A stretch of 64,000 bases of DNA from Pseudomonas sp. SJZ074 (GTDB taxonomy: Bacteria; Pseudomonadota; Gammaproteobacteria; Pseudomonadales; Pseudomonadaceae). Location of the stretch: NCBI RefSeq assembly GCF_007828215.1, contig NZ_VIUE01000026.1, forward strand, positions 1-64,000. Direction: 5' to 3'. A model generated the notes under the pieces. That model saw nothing but the letters and a program-made list of their open reading frames with translations. It ran no database searches and was not told where the DNA came from. Positions 1 through 7,156 of the stretch are shown one piece after another. Both the position numbers and the translations under genes were made by a program. Numbering within the stretch: position 1 is the first letter of the stretch; each line of letters starts with the position of its first letter.

Positions 1-12
1 GAATGGGCATAA

Positions 13-46
13 AAAATCCGATACCAGAGGACTGGTATCGGATTTT
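13..46. terminator. Bidirectional rho-independent terminator
   Basis: A perfect 15-bp stem (AAAATCCGATACCAG, 13-27, pairing with 32-46) closes a 4-base loop. It is flanked by A on the left and T on the right, so it can end transcription in both directions. It probably ends a gene left of the window and backs up the end of sutA. Confidence 0.85.
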
Positions 47-50
47 CTAG

Positions 51-110
51 AAAGCCCGGCTTGGACTCAAATGCTTAAGTGAACAGCATTACGCGACGAC
101 GGCGGGCTTT
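51..110. repeat. Nested inverted repeat 3' of sutA
   Basis: AAAGCCCG (51-58) pairs with CGGGCTTT (103-110). Inside the loop AATGCT (70-75) pairs with AGCATT (85-90). The outer stem borders T-rich sequence on both sides, so it could be an unusual long-loop terminator or a structured 3' end of the sutA transcript. Function is inferred only from the structure. Confidence 0.45.
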
Positions 111-132
111 TTCAGCAAGCGGGAAGCAGAAC

Positions 133-456
133 TCAGATAGGGCGGCTGCCGTACTTGTTGTCAGGCTTCTTGGGCGGATCGGCGACCACATTGGCCTCCA
201 CTTCCTGCACCTTTCCGCCCCTGGCCAGGAATTCTTCCATGGCCTTGGCGAGTGCATCACGCTCCTTGTTCTTGGCCTCTACGCTCGGCAACTCATCAAC
301 CGACACCGCAGCCTTGGCCTTACCCTTGGCAGTCGGGGCCGGTATATCGGCGCCATCGTCGTCGGCAACGTCTTCAGCTGCCGCTTCCAGGCCGTCTTCA
401 GCCTCGTCTTCTTCACCTACTTCGAGGTCGTCGTTTTCCAGATCATCGTCGCTCAT
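133..456 (-). CDS. sutA: SutA, RNA polymerase-binding regulator of slow growth
   Basis: This 107-residue protein starts with a very acidic stretch of Asp/Glu through about residue 40. A basic Ala/Lys segment follows, then an amphipathic helix with a DALAKAMEEFLARGG core, and the protein ends in a Pro/Lys-rich tail. This matches SutA of P. aeruginosa (about 105 residues), an RNA polymerase-associated factor that adjusts transcription in slow-growing or dormant cells. The neighbouring order sutA, YjbQ gene, amtB, glnK is the one I recall from PAO1, which supports the call. It has no enzymatic motif and is largely disordered. It is read as a single gene. Confidence 0.85.
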   Translation of the reverse strand: MSDDDLENDDLEVGEEDEAEDGLEAAAEDVADDDGADIPAPTAKGKAKAAVSVDELPSVEAKNKERDALAKAMEEFLARGGKVQEVEANVVADPPKKPDNKYGSRPI

Positions 457-557
457 GTTCTACCTCATGACTTGCGAAAAGCAGATTAGTTATAGCCCAG
501 CTACGCCATCTGTCGAAGGCTGCCAGAAAAAATTCAACATCCACCGGCAATCGGCGG

Positions 558-983
558 TCATGCCCCTTCACCGTACAAGGTGGCAAGGACTTTACGAGCA
601 CCGCCATGATCACGGTGCTCGCCCAGATAAACACCTTGCCAGGTACCCAATGCCAGTCGCCCGTCCGTTACCGGAAGGCTGAGCTGACACCCCAGCACGC
701 TGGCCTTGAAGTGCGCCGGGAGGTCGTCCAGGCCTTCGTCGTTGTGCTCATAGTCGGCAGTTCCTTGTGGGATCAGCCGATTGAAAAATCGTTCGAAGTC
801 TCGACGTACCGCCGGATCGGCGTTCTCGTTGATGGTCAACGAGGCCGAGGTATGCTGCAGCCACAGATGCAACAGACCAACACGACACGCCCGGAGTTCA
901 GGCAGGCCGGCGAGCAACTCGTCCGTCACCAGATGAAAGCCCCGGGGCCTTGCCCGCAGGGTAATCAGCGTCTGTTGCCACAT
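558..983 (-). CDS. YjbQ-family protein (UPF0047), secondary thiamine-phosphate synthase type
   Basis: The 141-residue product is a typical single-domain YjbQ/UPF0047 protein. It carries the family signature LWLQHTSASLTINENAD near residues 40-56 and the YEHNDEGLDDLPAH segment further on, with conserved His and Asp/Glu residues. Some members have weak thiamine-phosphate synthase activity; the physiological role is unclear. I chose the ATG at 983 because GGAG sits 7 bases upstream; the longer reading from 1010 lacks such a site. It lies between sutA and amtB on the same strand, about 100 bp from sutA, probably with its own promoter. Confidence 0.85.
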   Translation of the reverse strand: MWQQTLITLRARPRGFHLVTDELLAGLPELRACRVGLLHLWLQHTSASLTINENADPAVRRDFERFFNRLIPQGTADYEHNDEGLDDLPAHFKASVLGCQLSLPVTDGRLALGTWQGVYLGEHRDHGGARKVLATLYGEGA

Positions 984-1153
984 ACAGTTCTCCGCACGCT
1001 CGGCGCGCATTCTAGCGCGCTCAGGAAAAAAACAAAGAGCCTAATATTCCACCTTCGATGTAAGCCTTTGGCGCTGGAAAACCCCTGTCATTCGCAAGAC
1101 AAAAAGGCCTCGGAAAAACCGGCGCTTCCTGTGAGCGTTGACAAATTTCGGGC

Positions 1154-1188
1154 AAAAAAATGCCCGGCGAACCGGGCATTTTTTTTTG
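1154..1188. terminator. Bidirectional terminator after amtB
   Basis: TGCCCGG (1161-1167) pairs with CCGGGCA (1172-1178) around the loop CGAA. A run of A precedes it and a run of T follows, so it works on both strands. It lies 18 bases beyond the amtB stop codon and ends the glnK-amtB operon. Confidence 0.9.
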
Positions 1189-1195
1189 CGTGGGT

Positions 1196-2530
1196 TTACA
1201 GGTTGTAACCACGCTCGTTGTGCTGGGCCAGGTCCAGGCCAACCGCTTCTTCTTCCTCGGAGACGCGCAGACCCATGACGGCGTCCAGCACCTTGAGGAT
1301 GACGAAGGTGACGATCGCGGTGTAGATCACCGTGAAACCTACGCCTTTGACTTGAATCCACACCTGCGCGGCAATGTCAGTCACGGTGCCGAAGCCACCC
1401 AGGGCGGGCGCGGCGAACACGCCGGTGAGGATCGCGCCCAGGATACCGCCGATGCCGTGTACGCCGAAGGCATCCAGGGAGTCGTCATAGCCGAGCTTGC
1501 GTTTGAGGGTGGTTGCGCAGAAGAAGCACACCACGCCTGCGGCCAGACCGATGACCAGTGCACCCATCGGGCCCACAGTGCCAGCAGCCGGAGTGATCGC
1601 AACCAGACCTGCCACCACGCCCGAGGCGATACCCAAAGCGCTTGGCTTGCCATGGGTGATCCACTCGGCAAACATCCAGCCCAACGCGGCGGCAGCGGTG
1701 GCAATCTGGGTTACCAGCATCGCCATACCGGCAGTGCCGTTGGCGGCGACGGCGGAACCGGCGTTGAAGCCGAACCAGCCGACCCACAACATGGCCGCTC
1801 CCATCAGGGTGTAGCCCAGGTTATGCGGTGCCATTGGCGTGGTCGGGAAGCCTTTGCGCTTGCCCAGTACCAGGCACGCCACCAGGCCTGCGATACCGGC
1901 GTTGATGTGCACCACGGTGCCGCCGGCGAAGTCCAGCACGCCCCAGTCCCACAGCAGGCCGCCGTTACCGGACCAGACCATGTGCGCAATCGGCGCGTAC
2001 ACCAGGGTGAACCACACGCCCATGAAGATGAGCATGGCGGAGAACTTCATCCGCTCGGCAAATGCGCCGACGATCAGGGCCGGGGTAATGATGGCGAAGG
2101 TCATCTGGAAGGTGACGAACACCGCTTCAGGGAACAGTGCTGTCGGACCGGTGATGCTTGCCGGGGTCACGCCCGCCAGGAACGCCTTGCCCAGGCCACC
2201 GATGAACGAATTGAAATTGACGACGCCTTGCTCCATGCCAGTGGTGTCAAACGCAATGCTGTAGCCATAGATGACCCACAGGATGCTGATCAGACCGGTA
2301 ATGGCAAAGCACTGCATCATCACGGAAAGAAGGTTTTTCGACCGAACCATGCCGCCGTAGAACAGCGCCAGGCCGGGAATGGTCATGAACAGTACAAGAA
2401 TCGTGGCAGTCAGCATCCAGGCGGTATCGCCGGAGTTGAGGACGGGGGCTGCCGCCTCTTCTGCCATGGCCAGGCCAGGCATTACGAAGGACAACAGGGC
2501 TCCTAGCCCTGCGAATTTACGCAGAGTCAT
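1196..2530 (-). CDS. amtB: Ammonium transporter AmtB
   Basis: The 444-residue inner-membrane protein carries an N-terminal signal-like segment ending near AMAEEAA, followed by about eleven hydrophobic helices. It is a member of the Amt/Rh channel family. The DFAGGTVVHINAG motif holds the first pore histidine and GVHGIGGI the second, both diagnostic of an active ammonium channel. It conducts ammonium/ammonia into the cytoplasm and is normally blocked by de-uridylylated GlnK. It follows glnK by 33 bp on the same strand, which makes a glnK-amtB operon. A strong terminator lies just after its stop codon. Expression is expected to respond to nitrogen limitation through NtrC and RpoN. Confidence 0.97.
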   Translation of the reverse strand: MTLRKFAGLGALLSFVMPGLAMAEEAAAPVLNSGDTAWMLTATILVLFMTIPGLALFYGGMVRSKNLLSVMMQCFAITGLISILWVIYGYSIAFDTTGMEQGVVNFNSFIGGLGKAFLAGVTPASITGPTALFPEAVFVTFQMTFAIITPALIVGAFAERMKFSAMLIFMGVWFTLVYAPIAHMVWSGNGGLLWDWGVLDFAGGTVVHINAGIAGLVACLVLGKRKGFPTTPMAPHNLGYTLMGAAMLWVGWFGFNAGSAVAANGTAGMAMLVTQIATAAAALGWMFAEWITHGKPSALGIASGVVAGLVAITPAAGTVGPMGALVIGLAAGVVCFFCATTLKRKLGYDDSLDAFGVHGIGGILGAILTGVFAAPALGGFGTVTDIAAQVWIQVKGVGFTVIYTAIVTFVILKVLDAVMGLRVSEEEEAVGLDLAQHNERGYNL

Positions 2531-2563
2531 ATTGTTTTCTCCTGGGGCGTTGGGTTTGGCGGC

Positions 2564-2902
2564 TTAGATGGCGTCGGTATCGGTTTCGCCGGTACGGATG
2601 CGGATAGCCTGTTCCAGATTGACCACAAAGATCTTGCCGTCACCGATCTTGCCGGTGTTGGCGGCCTTGGTGATTGCCTCGATCACCCGGTCAAGATCCT
2701 TGTCGTCAATGGCGACGTCGATCTTCACCTTGGGCAGGAAATCGACCACGTATTCCGCGCCGCGATACAGCTCGGTGTGGCCTTTCTGCCGGCCGAAGCC
2801 TTTGACCTCAGTGACGGTAATGCCCTGCACGCCGATTTCGGACAACGATTCGCGCACGTCGTCCAACTTGAACGGCTTGATGATGGCAGTGACTAGCTTC
2901 AT
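2564..2902 (-). CDS. glnK: Nitrogen regulatory PII protein GlnK
   Basis: The protein is 112 residues, the standard PII length. It shows the N-terminal MKLVTAIIKPFKLDDV strand, the T-loop with Tyr51 (GAEYVVDF), which is the uridylylation site, and the C-terminal IRTGETDTDAI signature. PII senses ATP/ADP and 2-oxoglutarate and gates AmtB. The start at 2902 is set by GGGAGAG a few bases upstream; the open frame runs further 5' but that part has no family similarity. It is the first gene of the glnK-amtB operon. Confidence 0.97.
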   Translation of the reverse strand: MKLVTAIIKPFKLDDVRESLSEIGVQGITVTEVKGFGRQKGHTELYRGAEYVVDFLPKVKIDVAIDDKDLDRVIEAITKAANTGKIGDGKIFVVNLEQAIRIRTGETDTDAI

Positions 2903-3000
2903 GAAACTCTCTCCCGAATTGGTGGACTTGCCCCAGGAAAACAAACCCGACTCAAGTCTAAGCGCAGTGCCTGGCTTTGTAACGCATCGTCGGCCCAAGT

Positions 3001-3016
3001 TGCCCGACCAGCGCCA
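3001..3016 (-). promoter_or_regulatory. Candidate sigma-54 promoter of glnK-amtB
   Basis: On the minus strand TGGCGCTGGTCGGGCA keeps the GG and GC doublets exactly 10 bases apart, as in the sigma-54 consensus TGGCAC-N5-TTGCA, with mismatches in the -12 box. It sits about 100 bp upstream of the glnK start. An RpoN promoter is what the family normally uses here. The match is moderate. Confidence 0.4.
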
Positions 3017-3030
3017 GTCAACCGTGCCAG

Positions 3031-3051
3031 GCGAAGCTCCCCGCTTCGCCA
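3031..3051. repeat. Inverted repeat upstream of glnK
   Basis: GGCGAAGC and GCTTCGCC flank a 5-base spacer. No T-run follows, so it is more likely a protein-binding or structural element in the glnK upstream region than a terminator. It does not match the NtrC consensus well. Confidence 0.35.
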
Positions 3052-3316
3052 GGCTGCACTGCATTCGTCACAACGACTGCATCAGTGCATGGGTCATAGG
3101 CCTCTAAGCAGAAACCTTGCCATCTGTGCCCAAGTCCCCTGATTTCAGGGGTTTACCAGCAGCGCGCGCTTGCGCCGTCCCACGAACCGCTGCGATACGC
3201 ACAACAACAGTGCGACATCGTTCGGCCCCGTGCGCGAAAAGCGTGCATCCAGTGCATGCGAATTGACTATAGACACTGCGTGATACACTGCCGCCATCGT
3301 TTTCAGGATTGCTGCC

Positions 3317-3577
3317 ATGCTCGCCCCCAAAGACCTGCTCGACGCCCTCAGCGGCCACGCCTCCCGCCTCTTGAGCGGCGACACTCCGTTGCCCAAGAGC
3401 GAAATCGAAAGCCAGTTCAAAGCGCTGCTGCAAAGCGGCTTCAGCAAGCTGGACCTGGTGAGCCGGGAAGAATTCGACAGTCAGATGGTCGTACTGGCGC
3501 GCACCCGGGCGCGACTGGAAAGCCTGGAGGCGAAGGTGGCGGAATTGGAAGCGCGGCTCACCGCTGACTTGAAATAA
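3317..3577 (+). CDS. ubiK: UbiK family ubiquinone biosynthesis accessory factor (YqiC/BMFP)
   Basis: This 86-residue protein has the YqiC/UbiK layout: an N-terminal amphipathic part (LLDALSGHASRLL) and a C-terminal coiled coil from about residue 55 (ARTRARLESLEAKVAELEARL). In Enterobacteria UbiK binds UbiJ and lipids and helps the aerobic ubiquinone assembly complex. It reads divergently from glnK with about 400 bp between them. In PAO1, as I recall, the next gene is yifB; here a block of 3.6 kb intervenes. Confidence 0.88.
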   Translation: MLAPKDLLDALSGHASRLLSGDTPLPKSEIESQFKALLQSGFSKLDLVSREEFDSQMVVLARTRARLESLEAKVAELEARLTADLK

Positions 3578-3642
3578 GCGCTACCGATGAGGATCGCTTG
3601 CAGATTCGCTGCTCCAGCCTGAAGCGTTAGAGGAGGAATGAG

Positions 3643-3819
3643 GTGTCGATAGAATCCGAAAAACGTAAGGCCAAGCTGCTGTTTGCAACTGAATGCCATG
3701 CTGAGACTCGCCGCTCAGTTGGCGGCATATCTGCCACCCAGATCCGCTTTTTGAAAGTTGCGGCGGCCTGCGGTAAAGAGATGGAGCCAGCCGGTCTGCT
3801 CGCGGGCGCACGCGGCTGA
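3643..3819 (+). CDS. Small hypothetical protein with GTG start and strong Shine-Dalgarno
   Basis: A GTG at 3643 is preceded by AGGAGG (3631-3636) with an ideal 6-base spacing and opens a 58-codon frame ending in TGA at 3817-3819. The product begins VSIESEKRKAKLLFATECHA and is basic, with Cys at about residues 18 and 43. It has no membrane segment or signal peptide. An ATG at 3638 in another frame closes after four codons. I do not recognise the protein. It lies 65 bp after ubiK on the same strand and converges on the chemoreceptor gene. The evidence is the ribosome-binding site and the open frame only, so it could be a remnant of a longer gene. Confidence 0.45.
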   Translation: MSIESEKRKAKLLFATECHAETRRSVGGISATQIRFLKVAAACGKEMEPAGLLAGARG

Positions 3820-3900
3820 AGTCCGATGCTGTAAACGACTGACTTCATCACGATCTTTTGACGATTACCTATCCAGCACGCGTGACCCGAACTCCAGGGA

Positions 3901-5541
3901 TCAGAGCCGGAAACGACCCACCAGCGTATTGAATGACAGGGCCAGGTTGGACAACTCCTGGCTTGAAGCATTGGTCTGGGTTGCCCCTGCCGCTGTCTGG
4001 GTAGAGAGATCCTGGATATTCACCAGGTTGCGATCGACCTCGCGGGCCACATGGGCCTGTTCTTCGGAAGCCGTTGCAATCACCAGATTGCGGTCATTGA
4101 TCTGCGAAATGCCCTCGGCGATCTGCTCGAGCGCCTCGCCGGTGGCGCGGGCGAGGCTCTGGGTCTCGGTCACCCGTGCCTGGCTCTTGCTCATTGCGTC
4201 GACCGCACTGTCGGCACGGTCCTGGACCGCGTGGATCATGCCCTCGATTTCACCGGTGGAGGCCTGGGTGCGCGCCGCCAGGGCACGCACTTCATCCGCG
4301 ACCACGGCAAAGCCCCGCCCCTGCTCCCCCGCGCGAGCAGCCTCGATAGCAGCGTTGAGGGCCAGCAGGTTGGTCTGCTCGGCGATCCCACGAATCACAT
4401 CCAACACCTTGCCGATATCGCGGACCTGCATGGCAAGGTCTTTGACCAACCCGGTGGACGAGGTGATTTCCTCGGTTGCATGGTTGATTGCCTGTACCGC
4501 GCTACGCGCCTGATCACGCCCTTCGCTAGCCTGTGTGCTGGTCGATTGCGAAGCCTGGGAGGTGGCCACCGCATTGCGGGCCACCTCCTCGACCGCCGAC
4601 GTCATCTCCGTCACGGCGGTGGCCGCCTGTTGGATTTCATCGTTCTGCCGGATCAAGGCCCGGCCGCCGTCATCGGTCACCGACGTCAACTGCTCGGCAG
4701 CGGCAGCCAACTGGCCCGAAGCACTGGCAATCTGCTGGATCGTGGTTTTCAAACTCATCTGCATATCGCCCAGGGACTTGAGCAACTGACCGGCCTCGTC
4801 GCGACTGTTGCTGGTTATGTGCTGGGTCAGGTCGCCCTGGGCAATGCGTTGCGCGCAATCGACCGCTGCGGCAATCGGCCGACTGATCAGCCGGCTGATA
4901 AATACGCCCAACAGCAGCGCGGCGACAAAGGCAATGACGATACCGCTGTACAGAACCGTCCTGGCCGACGCTTCCTGACGCGTGGCGGCCTTGGCGTCCT
5001 CGCTGATCTGGCGGTCATTGGAGTCGATCATGATGGTCAACTGGTCCATCACCTTGCGATAGGTCTTCTGCAAGTCACCCAGCAGCAGGGTGCGACCATT
5101 CTCCAGATCGCCGGCCGCCATCATCGCCACATATTGCTGCACCATGGCCTGGTAGACCGGCCAGTCACGGGCCATCTGGTCACCGGCAAGGCGTTCGTCT
5201 TCAGCCAGGTTGCCTTGGCGATAAGCGGCGAACGCCTGTTCACTGGCCAGTTGATTGGCTTTCATCGAAGCCAGGAACTCATCCTTCATGCTCTGCGGAG
5301 CGTTACTGGCGGTTGCGATATACAGCCGGAACATGTCGCGCGTCTGGCCAACGGCCTTGGTCTTGGTTTGCGCCGTGTTAGCAACCGAGACCAGGTTGGT
5401 ATTGAAAGCGGTCTGCAGACGTGCCGACAGCGCGGCAACACCGCTCACGCCAAGCATACCTACAGCAAGTGTGATCAGGGCGCAGAGGAAAAACGAAGTG
5501 AGCAGTTTGGTCGAGATTTTTGCGTCATAGAGCCAGTTCAT
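3901..5541 (-). CDS. Methyl-accepting chemotaxis protein (four-helix-bundle sensor)
   Basis: The 546-residue receptor begins MNWLYDAKISTK, with a first membrane helix at about 12-32. A periplasmic all-helical domain of roughly 155 residues follows (4HB_MCP type), then a second membrane helix at about 190-212. The HAMP domain comes next (RLISRPIAAAVDCAQRIAQG), then the long cytoplasmic signalling coiled coil. The highly conserved hairpin tip EQTNLLALNAAIEAARAGEQ is intact. It signals to CheA/CheW. The start at 5541 is favoured over 5562 because AGGGATT precedes it. No chemotaxis genes adjoin. The ligand is unknown. There is no CheR-tethering pentapeptide at the C-terminus. Confidence 0.93.
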   Translation of the reverse strand: MNWLYDAKISTKLLTSFFLCALITLAVGMLGVSGVAALSARLQTAFNTNLVSVANTAQTKTKAVGQTRDMFRLYIATASNAPQSMKDEFLASMKANQLASEQAFAAYRQGNLAEDERLAGDQMARDWPVYQAMVQQYVAMMAAGDLENGRTLLLGDLQKTYRKVMDQLTIMIDSNDRQISEDAKAATRQEASARTVLYSGIVIAFVAALLLGVFISRLISRPIAAAVDCAQRIAQGDLTQHITSNSRDEAGQLLKSLGDMQMSLKTTIQQIASASGQLAAAAEQLTSVTDDGGRALIRQNDEIQQAATAVTEMTSAVEEVARNAVATSQASQSTSTQASEGRDQARSAVQAINHATEEITSSTGLVKDLAMQVRDIGKVLDVIRGIAEQTNLLALNAAIEAARAGEQGRGFAVVADEVRALAARTQASTGEIEGMIHAVQDRADSAVDAMSKSQARVTETQSLARATGEALEQIAEGISQINDRNLVIATASEEQAHVAREVDRNLVNIQDLSTQTAAGATQTNASSQELSNLALSFNTLVGRFRL

Positions 5542-5681
5542 TAGCGAATCCCTGTGGAGCAATGGCCCTTTGCCATATCAACCGAGAGATGCTAAGGCAG
5601 CTGAAATATTGACCACAATGCAGGGAATCGCATGACCGCTTGGATTATTCAACGATCATACGGCGATATTCGGTCCTGGGA

Positions 5682-6956
5682 TTACCTGGTGGCCTGCAGG
5701 GATTTTTCCTGATTGAGCGCAATCGGCAGTTCCAGCGCAAACAACGCTCCCTGCCCCGGCCCGGCACTCTGCACGGTCAGCTCGCCGCCCAGTTCATGGG
5801 CCGCCAGGATGCAGCTGTGCAGGCCGAAACCGTGGCCGTCGACGCGGGTCGTGAAGCCGTGTTCGAACAACCGAGGGAGATTGTCCATGGAGATGCCCTC
5901 GCCGTTATCCTCGACCTCGATACGTACGCGCTGGTCGTCAATGGTCTTCAGGCGCAGGGTGATCCGCGCGGGACGATCCGTGACCGGATCGAGTGCCTGC
6001 TTGGCGTTGTTGATCAGGTTGATCAGTATTTGCAGCACCTTGTGCTTGTCCAGCGCCATGAGCGGAATGTCGTTGAGTTCCTTGACCAGCGTCACGTGAT
6101 GACGGGCCAGGGACACATGACAGATGCGCACCACATCCTCGATCAATTCTCGTAACGAACCTGCTTCCAACACGCTGGAGTTGCCGGCATAGGACTGCTG
6201 GGTGGCGACGATTTCCTTGATATGGTCGATGCTCTTGGTCAACTGCGCCAACTCGTTGATCATGCTCTGCTGCTCGATGGCCAGCGACTCGGCCAGCTTG
6301 CCGAGATAGTCCGGCAAGGCGCGACCTTTCGGGTTGCTGCTGAAGAAGTCGCCGAGGTCATCGGAATGCTCCTTCATCAATTGAACGACCTTGGCGACCC
6401 CCTGCCCTTTGGATGTGTGCACCTTGTCGTACAGGACCTGAGCCGACACATTGACACTATTGAGCACGTTGCCCACGTTATGCAGCACATTGGTGGCGAT
6501 TTCCGCCATGCCGGCCCGGCGCGCCGTAGTAACCAGTTCGGCCTGGGCCTCGCGCAACTCATCGTTGACCCGGGCCATTTGCTGCGGGCTGGGAATCTTC
6601 AGGGCCGCGGGCACCAAGCGGACCAGCAGGATGGCAGTAATCACCGAAGCAATCGCGGTGATCACCTTGACCAGCGCCGACAGCCAGTAGTAGGGCTGCC
6701 AGATGGTCAGGATCTCCATCACATGACTGGTCCCACAGGCCAGGATAAAGACGCCAAAGGCCGCCAGCATCCAGTCGAAAGGCACGTCCTTGCGCTTGTG
6801 GATAAAGTAGATGAGCGTAAAGGGAATGGTGACGTAGGAGAACGTGATCAGCCCATCCGCAATCACGTTGGTCCAGAGCAGATCCGGGCGCCACAGATAG
6901 CAATGCCCATGGGGCATGAAGCGGTTATCGGTCAACAGCGCCAATAGATCGTTCAT
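5682..6956 (-). CDS. Orphan sensor histidine kinase with ETR1-like ethylene-binding-type membrane domain
   Basis: This protein of 424 residues has three membrane helices at about 30-52, 60-80 and 92-116. They carry D34, Y41, I71, C74 and H78. The spacing equals Asp25, Tyr32, Ile62, Cys65 and His69 of plant ETR1, where Cys and His bind the copper cofactor for ethylene. A coiled coil leads into a kinase core with H159 in LHNVGNVLNSV, an N-box (LINLINNAKQAL), DNGEGI and GHGFGLHS. The H-box is the HNVGN variant rather than the classic HDLR type. No receiver domain and no adjacent response regulator are present, so the partner is elsewhere. It is read alone, away from yifB. Function as an ethylene or copper sensor is inference from the motif. 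Confidence 0.88.
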   Translation of the reverse strand: MNDLLALLTDNRFMPHGHCYLWRPDLLWTNVIADGLITFSYVTIPFTLIYFIHKRKDVPFDWMLAAFGVFILACGTSHVMEILTIWQPYYWLSALVKVITAIASVITAILLVRLVPAALKIPSPQQMARVNDELREAQAELVTTARRAGMAEIATNVLHNVGNVLNSVNVSAQVLYDKVHTSKGQGVAKVVQLMKEHSDDLGDFFSSNPKGRALPDYLGKLAESLAIEQQSMINELAQLTKSIDHIKEIVATQQSYAGNSSVLEAGSLRELIEDVVRICHVSLARHHVTLVKELNDIPLMALDKHKVLQILINLINNAKQALDPVTDRPARITLRLKTIDDQRVRIEVEDNGEGISMDNLPRLFEHGFTTRVDGHGFGLHSCILAAHELGGELTVQSAGPGQGALFALELPIALNQEKSLQATR

Positions 6957-7114
6957 GGCCGCTTCCTCCCTGTGCTACTGAATCGCCACAGGTCGGAGTC
7001 TAGCAGAGGCCGGTGCTCGCATTTCCCAGGCAACTATTGCATCTGCAACATCCTGCCAAGATTTCGCTCATCATTCGCCAGGCCGAAGCACTTCCCCATG
7101 ACTAACCTTCAAGC

Positions 7115-7133
7115 ACCGCAGGATGCGGTCTTT
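7115..7133 (+). terminator. Small hairpin in the yifB leader
   Basis: ACCGCA (7115-7120) pairs with TGCGGT (7124-7129) around GGA, followed by CTTTT. It sits about 25 bp before the yifB start. It could be an attenuator-like terminator or part of the leader; the stem is short. Confidence 0.3.
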
Positions 7134-7156
7134 TATATCCCCTCAAGGAACGATTC

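Noticed and set aside
1160..2506. Long open frame (about 448 codons) on the plus strand opposite amtB
   Set aside because: It is the antisense shadow of amtB in GC-rich DNA; the product is His/Gly/Gln-rich without domains and has no ribosome site.
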